Shown: positions 39,464-48,453 of the stretch, in pieces
Layout: every line of letters starts with the position of its first letter
How positions within the stretch are numbered: the first letter of the stretch is position 1
DNA from: Stenotrophomonas sp. ATCM1_4
GTDB taxonomy: Bacteria > Pseudomonadota > Gammaproteobacteria > Xanthomonadales > Xanthomonadaceae
DNA: 64,000 nt
Assembly (NCBI RefSeq): GCF_004348115.1
Contig: NZ_QPFB01000001.1
Coordinates: 845,978 to 909,977, forward strand
Direction: 5' to 3'
Notes under the pieces: model-generated
Database searches by the model: none
What the model was told of the DNA's origin: nothing
The model's input: only the letters and a program-made list of their open reading frames with translations
Made by a program: the position numbers and the translations under genes

Positions 39464-41440
39464 TTACCGGCTACCGTCCACGTAAGGGCGCGATTGCAGG
39501 ATCAGGATGTCGTTGCCGACCACCGCCCACTCGATGTCCTGCTCGGAGCCGCCCAGGGCTTGCCGGGTTCTGCGGCCAACGGCGGCAAGCCGCGCGACCA
39601 ATGCGTCGTTCAACACCTGGCGTGAAGCGGGCAGGGCAACCTCGCGTACGCCGCCATTGCGATCGGCGACCAGCTGGGTGTCTTCGGCCGAACGGCTGAG
39701 CACCTGCACCGCCCGCGAGCGGCTGGAATACATCACCTGTTCGGCCTGGCGCTTGCCTTCCACCACGCGGATGCCCAGCCCGCGCTTGGCCGAGATGTAG
39801 GTGATGTTGCGACGGCCAGCATCGAACGGATCGCGGGTGATCATCACGCCCGAGCTGTCCGAAGGCACGGCCTGCTGCACCAATACCGCCATGACCACCG
39901 CGTCCTGCCCCAGCCCTGCCACGCGCCGGGCTTCGTAGGCTTCGAAGTTGTAGACCGACGCCCACACCGTCTGCACCGCCTTGACCAACGCATCGGCGCG
40001 CACGACGTTGGGAACGGTCGTGTACAGGCCGGCACCGCTGAAGCCGGGCAGGTCCTCGGAGTTGGACGAGCTGCGCACGAACACGCCGGCGCTCCGCAAC
40101 TGGCCTTGCCATTGGCTCTGCACGAGCTGGACCAGCGCAGGGTCCGCAGGCGCATTGACGATGGCCTCGCGCAGCTCGGTCAACGCCTGGCGACGGCGTG
40201 AGGCGTCGCTGGCGAAGCCCGGGCTTTGCTCCAACGCGGCCAGTCGTTCAGGAATGCGCAGGCGTTGCATGAAGGCCTGGTAGCGCGAGAACGGAATGCA
40301 GAAGCCGTCCGGCACACGCGCATCGGGCGGCAGCGCGGCGCGGAGCGTGCCGAGATTGGCGGCCTTCACGCCGCAATGGCGGCTGTCGCCCCGGCGCAGT
40401 TCGGCCAATGGCTTGAGCGCACTTACCGACAGGTCCGGTCGCGGCAGGCTGGCGGTTGGGCGCTGCACGGTGCTGGCGGGCGCACGTGCCGGACGCGTGG
40501 CTGGGCGCACGCTGTAGTTGGTATTGCTGACCTCCAGCTCCACCCATTGGCCGTCATGGCGGCGCAGCTCGGCCTGTGCGTCGCGGACATACGCATTGGG
40601 AATCCGCCACCCCTTGGCCAGCAGGTTGACGTGCGAGAGCAGGGTGGAAGGACGTTGGGTGATCAGCCCGGCTACCGGTGGCAGCGCGATGGGGACCTCA
40701 TCCAGTACCACGATGTCCTGCGGCGACAGCTCGCCGGCCTGCTCCACCGAACGCACGATGCGCAGGCGGCCCTGCGCGCGACCGGTGTTCAACGGCAGGA
40801 AGACCTGCTCACGCAGCAGCGCTTCCTGGGTGATGAACGCGACGCCTGCGGCACGGGCGGCCTGTTCCTGCTGGGTGGAGTTGCTCTTGAACCGGATCGC
40901 GTCCTGGAACGTGGCACGGACACGGGCGTCGGCCAGCCGCAGCAGTTCCGGCGTGAGCTGGTCGCCTTCCCAGAATTCATGCACGTAGCCGGGCAGGGCG
41001 CGTTGCCAGCTGAGGGTGCCGAACAGGAACCGCCGCCGAGGATCGCGGTACTGCGCTGCCAGCGTGGCCTTGTCCAGCTGGGGCATGAGCTTCTCGCGGC
41101 GTACGAAGGTCTCGTGCAGCGGGAAACGCGGCGTGTTGATGTAGTACATGCGATCGCCCTGCTGGCGATCGATCGCGAAGATCAGGTGCGGAATCTCGAG
41201 TGGCGTGCCGACGTTGTAGACACGGGCCAGGCGCATGAAGTCCTCGCGGCCATCAATGCGTGACAGGAAGTCCGGTGCCTGCCGTGAGGCGGCGCTGGGA
41301 GCCTGTGGGGCATGTTCGTAGGACGAAGGCTTGCGTGCCGTCTGCGCGGACGCCGGTGCAATGCACAGCGCGGTGAGCGTGGCCAGGCCAAGCAGACCGG
41401 CACGCAGGCGGGGAAGAAGGGGGCGCAAGGCTCTGTCCAT
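39464..41440 (-). CDS. Exported PEP-synthase/PPDK-like protein with rearranged domains
   Basis: A 658-residue protein with a signal peptide (residues 1-33, cleavage after APASA). Order: unknown N-terminal region (about 35-240); a segment like the phospho-histidine swivelling domain (RPSTLLSHVNLLAKGWRIPNAYV, His270); then a PPDK_N-type ATP-grasp region (about 350-655) with VKAANLGTLRAALP, FVRSSSNSEDLPGFSGAGLYTTVPNV and DIEWAVVGNDILILQSRP. In bacterial PEP synthase the ATP domain comes first and a PEP-binding barrel follows; here the order is reversed and the barrel is absent. Export is odd for an ATP-using fold. The function is unknown. The start is the ATG at 41440; longer in-frame starts would hide the signal peptide. 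Confidence 0.75.
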   Translation of the reverse strand: MDRALRPLLPRLRAGLLGLATLTALCIAPASAQTARKPSSYEHAPQAPSAASRQAPDFLSRIDGREDFMRLARVYNVGTPLEIPHLIFAIDRQQGDRMYYINTPRFPLHETFVRREKLMPQLDKATLAAQYRDPRRRFLFGTLSWQRALPGYVHEFWEGDQLTPELLRLADARVRATFQDAIRFKSNSTQQEQAARAAGVAFITQEALLREQVFLPLNTGRAQGRLRIVRSVEQAGELSPQDIVVLDEVPIALPPVAGLITQRPSTLLSHVNLLAKGWRIPNAYVRDAQAELRRHDGQWVELEVSNTNYSVRPATRPARAPASTVQRPTASLPRPDLSVSALKPLAELRRGDSRHCGVKAANLGTLRAALPPDARVPDGFCIPFSRYQAFMQRLRIPERLAALEQSPGFASDASRRRQALTELREAIVNAPADPALVQLVQSQWQGQLRSAGVFVRSSSNSEDLPGFSGAGLYTTVPNVVRADALVKAVQTVWASVYNFEAYEARRVAGLGQDAVVMAVLVQQAVPSDSSGVMITRDPFDAGRRNITYISAKRGLGIRVVEGKRQAEQVMYSSRSRAVQVLSRSAEDTQLVADRNGGVREVALPASRQVLNDALVARLAAVGRRTRQALGGSEQDIEWAVVGNDILILQSRPYVDGSR

Positions 41441-41529
41441 GAGTCCGGTGGAACGCGGCAAACGGCGGCCATGATACGACGGCACCGTGAAGAGGTCCCG
41501 TTCCGATGGCATGGCGCCGGGGAGCCGGC

Positions 41530-42162
41530 TCAGTGGACGCGCGTGAAGCGGCCGGACGCCAGCAGGTAGAGCACCGCGCAATGGATGAGCACGGTCAGCC
41601 AGAACGCGACCTGGAAGGACCGCTTGCGGTGCTTGTGGTGGAACAACCCCTGCGCCATCAGCGCACCGGGCCAGCCACCCAGTAGTGACACCAGGTGCAG
41701 GGTGTTTTCAGGGGTGCGCCGGCGGCCCTGCTGCGCGGCGGCCTTGTCCAGCGCGTACAGCAACAGGGCGACCAGGCTGAGGCTGACGATGACCAGCGCG
41801 GACCATGCCGGTATCCATTCCAGCCACCCGCACACTGCGAGCGACAGCAGGGCCGAAAGACCCAGCGCGATACGTGGCAGGTGGCGTGCGTGGCGGCCGG
41901 GCGTGGTGGATCTTCCCCTGGATGCGGGCATATTGCGGCCGCGGGCGCCCGCCGTGTCGGCCAGGCGCACGGCGGTGGCATTGAGGCGGTTGCGTTCATC
42001 CTTGCGCACCGCGTAGCTGATCAGCGCGCCGTTGGAGGGGCGCTGCCCGCGTTGGTCGAACGCCTTGATGTGGACGAAGGCGCGTTCGCCGCCACCGTTG
42101 GGGGTGACGAAACCGAAGCCCTTGTCGTCGTTCCAATCCTGCAGTCGTCCCTGGTAGCGCAT
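41530..42162 (-). CDS. Cold-shock domain fused to a DUF1294 membrane domain
   Basis: A 210-residue protein. Residues 1-65 are a cold-shock/OB fold (MRYQGRLQDWNDDKGFGFVTPNGGGERAFVHIKAF, with both RNP-like motifs). A basic linker rich in Arg and Ser follows, then two to three hydrophobic helices and the DUF1294 signature LLYALDKAAAQQGRRRTPENTLHLVSLLGGWPGALMAQGLFHHKHRKRSF. It would place a nucleic-acid-binding domain at the inner membrane. This fusion is known in several proteobacteria, but its role is undefined. The start ATG at 42162 avoids a poorly supported upstream extension. Confidence 0.85.
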   Translation of the reverse strand: MRYQGRLQDWNDDKGFGFVTPNGGGERAFVHIKAFDQRGQRPSNGALISYAVRKDERNRLNATAVRLADTAGARGRNMPASRGRSTTPGRHARHLPRIALGLSALLSLAVCGWLEWIPAWSALVIVSLSLVALLLYALDKAAAQQGRRRTPENTLHLVSLLGGWPGALMAQGLFHHKHRKRSFQVAFWLTVLIHCAVLYLLASGRFTRVH

Positions 42163-42292
42163 CGTCGGCGTGGTGGTTCGGAGGGGTGTATTGGAGCCCA
42201 ATCACGCGGCCGGCGATAGTGACCGGTGGGGCAGGCGCGCGCAGGGGGCGCGTCCAGCCTGGAACTGGCATCGCCTGTTCCAGGCCGGGGTA

Positions 42293-43126
42293 TCACTGGT
42301 TGGCATGCCGTACCCGCAGGAAGCGGGGGAAGCGCGGCAGGCCGTTGGGTGTCAGCCCGTTGTAGCGGTAGGTGACCTGGCTGCCGACCGGTGGCGGGGT
42401 GCGGCGCAGCGCGTCACTCAATCCGCTGCCCAAGCGGAAGTGCAGCCCCTGCGGCATCTCCATCAACAGTGCGCCAACCATGCCGGTGTACTTGCCCTTG
42501 CCGGGAACGTAGCCGATCACGCGTGCTTCGGCATCCTCGAACAACTTGAGCTTGAACAGCCCATTGCTGCGACCGTCGCGGTAGGGATTGTCTTCATGGT
42601 GGAGCATCAATCCCTCGCCACCGCCTGCCGCCACGCTGCGCAGGTGACGGTGCAGGCTGTCCGTGTCGGCGAGGCGACGTTGCTCGACCAGGGCCAGGTG
42701 CGGGTTGCCGCTTTGTTCGACAACACCCTGTAATGCAGCCAGGCGCTGGCTGAACGTGCCTGGCTGCACCGGAAGGTCGAAGGCCATGAAACGCAGTTGT
42801 CGCCATGCGTCGTCGCGGGCGGGATTGCTGCGGACGATGGCGCTGGTGGCATCGAAGCGTTCGCGCGCGATCCAGAGTTCGCCGTCCATCACCTGCACCG
42901 GCCAACCGCGGGTGAACCAGACGGGCGCGGGTATCACGCTGCCGGTGCGGGTGCGGAGTTGCCGACCATCCCAGCGGGCGCGGACACCGTCGAGCTTCTC
43001 GCTGACCCAGAAGCGGGTGACGTCGGGACCGTCCTGCCAGGTGCTGGCGGACATCAAGGGGGATGAGGCGGCGTGCAGCGGGCCGCAGGTCAACAGCAGG
43101 AGGCACAGCAACAGGCGCGACACCAT
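42293..43126 (-). CDS. ligE: Periplasmic ATP-dependent DNA ligase (LigE-type)
   Basis: A 277-residue minimal DNA ligase with a signal peptide (MVSRLLLCLLLLTCGPLHAA). Nucleotidyltransferase motifs are intact: motif I SEKLDGVRARW with Lys44 as the adenylated residue, motif III MDGELW (81-85), motif IV EGLMLHHE (Glu171), motif V FKLK (192-194). A short OB domain (about 200-277) follows. Exported ATP-dependent ligases of this type occur in several Gram-negative bacteria and have been linked to uptake of extracellular DNA or biofilm DNA. The long upstream frame overlapping metX is not part of it. Confidence 0.88.
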   Translation of the reverse strand: MVSRLLLCLLLLTCGPLHAASSPLMSASTWQDGPDVTRFWVSEKLDGVRARWDGRQLRTRTGSVIPAPVWFTRGWPVQVMDGELWIARERFDATSAIVRSNPARDDAWRQLRFMAFDLPVQPGTFSQRLAALQGVVEQSGNPHLALVEQRRLADTDSLHRHLRSVAAGGGEGLMLHHEDNPYRDGRSNGLFKLKLFEDAEARVIGYVPGKGKYTGMVGALLMEMPQGLHFRLGSGLSDALRRTPPPVGSQVTYRYNGLTPNGLPRFPRFLRVRHANQ

Positions 43127-43221
43127 GGTGGCGACTCTCGTTCGGGGAAGAGTCGCCAGCGTGTTCGGGGCACCGTGATCAGGCCATCGGCCGCGCCCGG
43201 GGCGTGGCGTAGGCCCGGGGA

Positions 43222-44346
43222 TCAGGCGGTTGTCGGCAGGGACTGCAGGAAGTCGCCTACCGCGGGGCCGAAGCGGTCGTAGTCGACCAGGAAGGCATCG
43301 TGGCCCTGGGGCGAGTCCATGCCGATGAAGCGGGCGTCGGCGCCGCCGGCACGCAGTCCGTCGGCAACCTGCTGCTGCTGTTCGACCGGGAACAGGATGT
43401 CGGTGTTGGCACCGATGGCCAGCGCCCGCTCGACGTGGATCTTCGCCAGCCCGGCCAGCACGTCGCCGCCGGCGTATTCGGCCAGGTCGAACCAATCCAT
43501 CGAGCGGCCCAGGTAGAGGTAGCAGTTGGGGTCGAAGCGGCGCACGAAGCGGCGCGCATGGCCTTCCAGGTAGCTTTCGACCTGGAACTCCATGCCGAAC
43601 GGGTCTTCGTCGGCCAGCTCCGAATCCAGTCGCACGCGACCAAAGCGACCGTCCCATTCCAAGGCCGAGCGGTAGGTGATCACGCCCAGCTTGCGGGCCA
43701 TGCGCATGCCCGACTCGGGGTAGTGCTCCTCGTCGTAGTCGCCGTTGTTCCAGGCCGGGTCCAGGCGGATGGCCTCGCGCTGCAGCGAGCGAATGGCGAT
43801 GGAGAACGGAAGGGCCTGCGCGCTGCCGGAAATGTTGATGTGGCTGCGGGCGATGCCCGGGTGCTGGTACAGCAGCGCCAGCGCGGTCATGCCGCCCATG
43901 GAGTTGCCGATCAGGCAGGCCAGCTGCGTGATGCCCAGGGCCTTGACCACGTCGGCGGCGGCATTGGCCACATCCTCGATGGACAGCTCCGGGAAGCTCA
44001 GCCGGTACGGCTGGCCGGTCGCCGGGTCCGGCGATGCGGGGCCGGTGGAGCCCTTGCAACTGCCCAGCGAATTGACGCAGACCACGAACCAGCGGTTGGT
44101 ATCGATCGGCTTGCCGGGGCCAAGCATGGGTTCCCACCAGCCCGGCGCCGGGTTGCCGGCATGGCTGGCGGCATGGGCATCGGGTGACAGCCCGGTGACG
44201 ATCAGGATGGCATTGCTGGCCTGGGCATCGAGCATGCCCCAGGTTTCGTAAGCGACGCGGGCGCCATGCAACACGCCGCCGCGCTTCATAGGGAAAGGCG
44301 AGGCGAGGGCGTGAAAGCGGCTGCCTTCGGGGATGAATTCAGTCAT
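43222..44346 (-). CDS. metX: Homoserine O-acyltransferase MetX (possibly succinyl or serine type)
   Basis: A 374-residue alpha/beta-hydrolase-fold acyltransferase. The nucleophile is the Ser of GNSMGGM; the Asp and His follow near GANTDILFP and GMDSPQGHDAFL. MetX enzymes acylate homoserine in methionine synthesis. In Xanthomonadaceae characterised MetX-like proteins include homoserine O-succinyltransferases and serine O-succinyltransferases, so the acyl donor and acceptor are not settled here. It stands alone between ligE and the ccm genes, with no met neighbour. Confidence 0.88.
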   Translation of the reverse strand: MTEFIPEGSRFHALASPFPMKRGGVLHGARVAYETWGMLDAQASNAILIVTGLSPDAHAASHAGNPAPGWWEPMLGPGKPIDTNRWFVVCVNSLGSCKGSTGPASPDPATGQPYRLSFPELSIEDVANAAADVVKALGITQLACLIGNSMGGMTALALLYQHPGIARSHINISGSAQALPFSIAIRSLQREAIRLDPAWNNGDYDEEHYPESGMRMARKLGVITYRSALEWDGRFGRVRLDSELADEDPFGMEFQVESYLEGHARRFVRRFDPNCYLYLGRSMDWFDLAEYAGGDVLAGLAKIHVERALAIGANTDILFPVEQQQQVADGLRAGGADARFIGMDSPQGHDAFLVDYDRFGPAVGDFLQSLPTTA

Positions 44347-44421
44347 CGGCCAATTTTAACGGGGCAGGGGAAATGGGCGATGCCCATCCAGATAACCGGC
44401 GGCTATTTGAATATGTTGCGC

Positions 44422-45447
44422 TCAGGGTTGGCCGAGCGTGATCTGCACGACCTTGTCGGTAGGCAGATCGAGCGTGATCGGCGCCGATTCCACGTCGCCT
44501 TCCTGGCGCATGGCGGTGCCGCTGGCCGACAGGCGCGCGAAAACCTCCACCCGCGTGAGTTCGGACAGCTTCTGGGTAGGCATGGGGCTATCCGCGTCAC
44601 TGAGGGTGACGGTCAACGGGCTGGCCTGGACCGGATGGCGCTGCACGGCGACCGGCATCGGCGGGCCGCCGGGCACGCGCGCGATGACGAATACCGTGTC
44701 CTGGCCTGCCGCGGCGCGTGCGGCCAGTGCCGGGGCAAGGGTGACGGTGACGCTGAGGCCCGGTGACGGCGAGGTGCCGGCGGTCGGGGTGGCCGATGCC
44801 TGCGCAGGGGGCGGTGTCTTGCCGCGGGCGATGTCGATCTGCTCCTGCAGCGCGGTGGCGGCGGCCGGCTCCAGGCGGCTGAGCAGGCTCTCCCAGGTGG
44901 CCGCGGCGGCTTCGTCCTGGCCGCGCTGGCGCTGCACGATGCCGGTCAGCCAGATCGCGCGTTCGTTGTCCGGTGCCACTTGCCGCGCATGCTGCAGCCA
45001 TTGCACGGCGGTGTCGTCGAACAGGGACTGTGGGTTGGCCCGTGCCCGCGCCTGTGCGGCCTCGACCAGCAAGGGGGCTTCGTCCGGTGCCAGCTGCACC
45101 GCGCGTTCGTAGGCCGCCGCGGCCTCGGTGGTGCGGCCCAGCTCCAGTTGCGAGCGCGCCAGCAGGAGCCAGCCGTCGGCGCGTGCGGGGTTTTTCTCCA
45201 GCGCTGCCTGCAGCTGGGTGATGCCTTCCTCCAGGGTGCGCGGGGCGTCGGTGCTCTGGCCATCGGGCAGCTGCAGGGCGGCCGGCGTGCCGAGCCATTG
45301 GTACAGGCCCAGGGTGGCGACGATGGCGGCGGCGACCAGCGTGCCCCAGATCCGCCGCTTGCCATCCCGCCACAGCGGCCACAGCACGATGCCGGTGGCG
45401 ATGGCCGCCAGCAGCCCGGCGCCGATCAGGAACGTGGTGCTCACCAT
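44422..45447 (-). CDS. ccmI: Cytochrome c maturation protein CcmI
   Basis: CcmI holds apocytochrome c for the haem ligation complex. The 341-residue protein has two N-terminal hydrophobic helices (about 5-22 and 36-50) and TPR repeats (about 70-200, including ADGWLLLARSQLELGRTTEAAAAYERAVQLAPDEAPLL). A C-terminal periplasmic domain follows. It overlaps the ccmH stop/start region by seven bases and is the last gene of the minus-strand ccm run. Confidence 0.9.
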   Translation of the reverse strand: MVSTTFLIGAGLLAAIATGIVLWPLWRDGKRRIWGTLVAAAIVATLGLYQWLGTPAALQLPDGQSTDAPRTLEEGITQLQAALEKNPARADGWLLLARSQLELGRTTEAAAAYERAVQLAPDEAPLLVEAAQARARANPQSLFDDTAVQWLQHARQVAPDNERAIWLTGIVQRQRGQDEAAAATWESLLSRLEPAAATALQEQIDIARGKTPPPAQASATPTAGTSPSPGLSVTVTLAPALAARAAAGQDTVFVIARVPGGPPMPVAVQRHPVQASPLTVTLSDADSPMPTQKLSELTRVEVFARLSASGTAMRQEGDVESAPITLDLPTDKVVQITLGQP

Positions 45448-45899
45448 TGGCGATCATCCTGGCTGGTGTCGCGGCCGGCGTCCGGCGCGAGAGGGACGGC
45501 ACGCGCGCGACGGCGCACATACAGCACCAGCACCACCGCCCCGGCCAGCAGCAACAGGCCCGGGCCGAACCACAGCAGCAGGGTGCTGCCTTCCAGCTGC
45601 GGGCGGTACAGCACGAACGGGCCATAGCGATCGACCAGGAACTGCTTGATCTCCGCGTCGCTGCGGCCCTGTTGCATCAGGGTGAGCACCTCGCGGCGCA
45701 GGTCATGGGCGATCTGCGCGTTGGAGTCGGCCAACGACTGGTTCTGGCACTGCACGCAGCGCAGTTCGGCGGTGAGGGCGTGGAAACGGGTTTCCTCGAC
45801 GCGGTCGCGGTATTGCAGCGGCGTCGGGTCGCCGGCCGGTTGCGCCTGGGCGGCGATGGCCAGGCACAGCCACACCAGCAGGCCGGCCACTGCCTTCAT
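45441..45899 (-). CDS. ccmH: Cytochrome c maturation protein CcmH
   Basis: CcmH (CcmL-type) is a membrane-anchored thioredoxin-like thiol protein that reduces apocytochrome CxxCH. The 152-residue protein has a signal peptide, the active motif LRCVQCQNQSLADSN and a C-terminal transmembrane helix (about 108-130). It overlaps ccmG by four bases. Confidence 0.95.
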   Translation of the reverse strand: MKAVAGLLVWLCLAIAAQAQPAGDPTPLQYRDRVEETRFHALTAELRCVQCQNQSLADSNAQIAHDLRREVLTLMQQGRSDAEIKQFLVDRYGPFVLYRPQLEGSTLLLWFGPGLLLLAGAVVLVLYVRRRARAVPLAPDAGRDTSQDDRQW

Positions 45900-46522
45900 C
45901 GGCTGACCCCGAAGTCCGGCGCGACATGGCGGCCGCCGCTTTCGGCCTCGACCTTTTCCAGCGCCGGTATCAGTTGCTGGTCCAGCACGTCCTGGCTGAT
46001 CGCACCGCTGTACTTCCAGCGCACGATGCCGCTGCCATCGACCAGGAAGGTTTCCGGTGCGGCGGCGATGCCCCAGTCCAGCGCGGTGCGGCCTTCCTCA
46101 TCGGCCAGCACGACCATGTACGGGTTGCCCAGCTGTTCGAGCCAGCGCAGGGCGTCGTCGCGGTTGTCCTTCCAGTTGTAGCCGATCATGCGCACGCGCT
46201 TGGTCTCGGCGAAGCGGGTCAGGATCGGGTGCTCGTCGCGGCAGGTCGGGCACCAGCTGCCCCATACGTTGAGGATGTACGGTGCGCCGCGCAGCTGTTC
46301 GTCGGTGACATGCACGTTGGGGTCGTGCAGGACCGGCAGCGAGAACGCCGGCGCGGGCTTGCCGATCAGCGCCGAAGGCAGGCTGTCGCGGTCCGGTGCA
46401 CCGGAGCGGCTGACGCCGTACAGCATCAGGCCGAGCAGGCCGAGGAAGAACAGCGCGCCCAGTGCGATGGCGACGGGCGGCAGGCGGTGCGGCTTGTTGG
46501 ATTCGGGGGCGGGGGTGTTCAT
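45896..46522 (-). CDS. ccmG: Thiol:disulfide interchange protein CcmG/DsbE
   Basis: A membrane-tethered periplasmic thioredoxin-fold protein (208 residues). It has an N-terminal TM helix (about 16-37), then the thioredoxin domain with active site WCPTC in NVWGSWCPTCRDEHP. The EGRTALDWGIAAAPETFLVDGSGIVRWKYSGAI region with the cis-Pro loop follows. It keeps apocytochrome cysteines reduced. Its start overlaps the ccmF stop by four bases. Confidence 0.95.
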   Translation of the reverse strand: MNTPAPESNKPHRLPPVAIALGALFFLGLLGLMLYGVSRSGAPDRDSLPSALIGKPAPAFSLPVLHDPNVHVTDEQLRGAPYILNVWGSWCPTCRDEHPILTRFAETKRVRMIGYNWKDNRDDALRWLEQLGNPYMVVLADEEGRTALDWGIAAAPETFLVDGSGIVRWKYSGAISQDVLDQQLIPALEKVEAESGGRHVAPDFGVSR

Positions 46523-48453
46523 CGGGACTTCTCCGGGAGCCTGCGGAACCGACGGTCGACGGCGGTGATGAAACCGCCCAGCGCCATCAGCGCCGCGCCC
46601 AACCAGATCCAGCGGACAAAGGGTTTGATCTGCACCCGGACGGCCCAGGCGCCATTACCCAGTGATTCTCCCAGTGCGACGTACACATCGCCACCCAGCG
46701 CCGGATGGATGCCGGCTTCGGTCATGGCCTGGCCGCCGCTGGCATACATGCGCTTTTCCGGGTGCAACAGGGCGACCTGGCGGTCATCGCGCAGCACTTT
46801 CAGGTGACCACGGTCGGAGTGGTAGTTGGGGCCGTCGGTGGCATCCACGCCTTCGAACACCAGCTGGTAGCGGCCGGCCTGGACCGATTGCCCGGGGGCC
46901 AGGGCGACCTCGTGCTGCACGTTCAGCGCTTCCACCAGCAGCGCGCCGACCAGGAACACGGCGATGCCCAGGTGGGCGACCAGCATGCCCAGTGTCTCTG
47001 CATTGAGGCGTCCGCTGTTGCGCAGGCGCGTCCACAGGTAGTACAGCGTGCCCAGGCCCACCCAGGCGGCGGCGGCGAGCCCAGCGGCGGTCTTGAGCTT
47101 GCCCTGCGGTGCCATGTACCAGCCGATCACGCCCAGCAGCAGCGCCAGCCCGGCCCACGGTGCCAGCAGCGCCAGCGGGCGCAGGCCCTGCTCACGTTGC
47201 CAGCGGGTCAGCGGCCCGACCGGCACCAGCAGTACCAGCGGTGCCATCAGCAGCAGGAACAGGGTGCCGAAGTAGGGCGGGCCGACCGAAACCTTGCCCA
47301 GGTCCAGCGCGTCGGCCAGCAGCGGGTACAGCGTGCCCAGCAGCACCATCGCGCAGGCGCAGGCGAGCAGCAGGTTGTTGGCCAGCAGCAGGCCCTCGCG
47401 CGAGTTCAGCGCGAAGGCGCGGCTGGGATCGCGGCTGCTGCCGCCGACGGTGGGCGCGCGCAGCGCGTACAACAGCAGCGAGCCGCCGACCACCAGCGCC
47501 AGGAACACCAGGATGAACAGGCCGCGTGCCGGGTCGGCGGCAAACGAATGCACGCTGGTCAGCACGCCGGAGCGGACCAGGAACGTGCCCAGCAGCGACA
47601 ACGCGAAAGCGGCGATGGCCAGCAGCAGGGTCCAGCCGATGAACACGCCGCGCTTCTCGGTGGCGGCCTGGGAATGGATCAGCGCCGCGCCGACCAGCCA
47701 TGGCATGAAGCTGGCGTTCTCGACCGGGTCCCAGAACCACCAGCCGCCCCAGCCCAGTTCGTAGTACGCCCACCAGCTGCCCAGCGCGATGCCGATGGTC
47801 AGGAAGGCCCAGGCCACGTTGGTCCATGGCCGGGTCCAGCGCAGCCAGCGCACGTCGATGCGGCCGTCGAGCAGGGCGGCGATGGCGAAGGCGAACGGCA
47901 CCACGAAGCCGACATAGCCCAGGTAGAGCATCGGCGGGTGGATGATCAGGCCCGGGTCCTGCAGCAGCGGGTTGAGATCGTGGCCTTCGGCCGGGGCCGG
48001 CAGCAGCCGCGCGAACGGGTTGGAGGTGAACAGCAGGAAGGCGATGAAGCCCACGCTGATGATGCCCATCACCGCCAGCACGCGTGCTACCACGTCGGCC
48101 GGCAGCTTGCGCGAGAACTCGGCCACGGCCGCCGTCCACAGTGCCAGCACCAGCGCCCACAGCAGCAGCGAGCCTTCGTGCGCGCCCCACACCGCCGAAT
48201 AGCGGTAGATCATCGGCAGCAGCGAGTTGGAGTTCTCCGCCACGTAGCGCAGCGAGAAGTCCTGGCGCACGAAGGCGATGGTCAGCACCACGAACGCACC
48301 CAGCAGCATGGTCAGCTGCAGCATCGCGGCCGGGCGGGCGGTGGCGATCAAGGCCGGCGCCTGGCGCTGCGCGCCGATCAGTGGCAGCACGCTCTGCAGC
48401 AATGCCGCCAGCAGGGCGAGGATCAGCAGGACCTGTCCAATCTCGGCAAGCAC
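46519..48453 (-). CDS. ccmF: Cytochrome c haem lyase subunit CcmF
   Basis: A 644-residue inner-membrane protein with about fifteen hydrophobic segments. The haem-handling WWD-type motif reads GWGGWWFWDPVENASFMPWL, and conserved His residues are in loops (GAHEGSLLLW; HSFAADPARGLF). CcmF with CcmH/I ligates haem delivered by holo-CcmE to apocytochromes. It starts one base after the ccmE stop region and overlaps ccmG. It is complete. Confidence 0.96.
   Translation of the reverse strand: MLAEIGQVLLILALLAALLQSVLPLIGAQRQAPALIATARPAAMLQLTMLLGAFVVLTIAFVRQDFSLRYVAENSNSLLPMIYRYSAVWGAHEGSLLLWALVLALWTAAVAEFSRKLPADVVARVLAVMGIISVGFIAFLLFTSNPFARLLPAPAEGHDLNPLLQDPGLIIHPPMLYLGYVGFVVPFAFAIAALLDGRIDVRWLRWTRPWTNVAWAFLTIGIALGSWWAYYELGWGGWWFWDPVENASFMPWLVGAALIHSQAATEKRGVFIGWTLLLAIAAFALSLLGTFLVRSGVLTSVHSFAADPARGLFILVFLALVVGGSLLLYALRAPTVGGSSRDPSRAFALNSREGLLLANNLLLACACAMVLLGTLYPLLADALDLGKVSVGPPYFGTLFLLLMAPLVLLVPVGPLTRWQREQGLRPLALLAPWAGLALLLGVIGWYMAPQGKLKTAAGLAAAAWVGLGTLYYLWTRLRNSGRLNAETLGMLVAHLGIAVFLVGALLVEALNVQHEVALAPGQSVQAGRYQLVFEGVDATDGPNYHSDRGHLKVLRDDRQVALLHPEKRMYASGGQAMTEAGIHPALGGDVYVALGESLGNGAWAVRVQIKPFVRWIWLGAALMALGGFITAVDRRFRRLPEKSR

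Noticed and set aside
42293-44137. 614-codon frame joining ligE to sequence antisense or out of frame with metX
   Set aside because: Only the part from 43126 shows ligase motifs and a signal peptide; the rest overlaps metX in another frame.
44347-44421. Possible methionine-related riboswitch before metX
   Set aside because: The 75-base gap shows no SAM-riboswitch-like helices and is too short for one.
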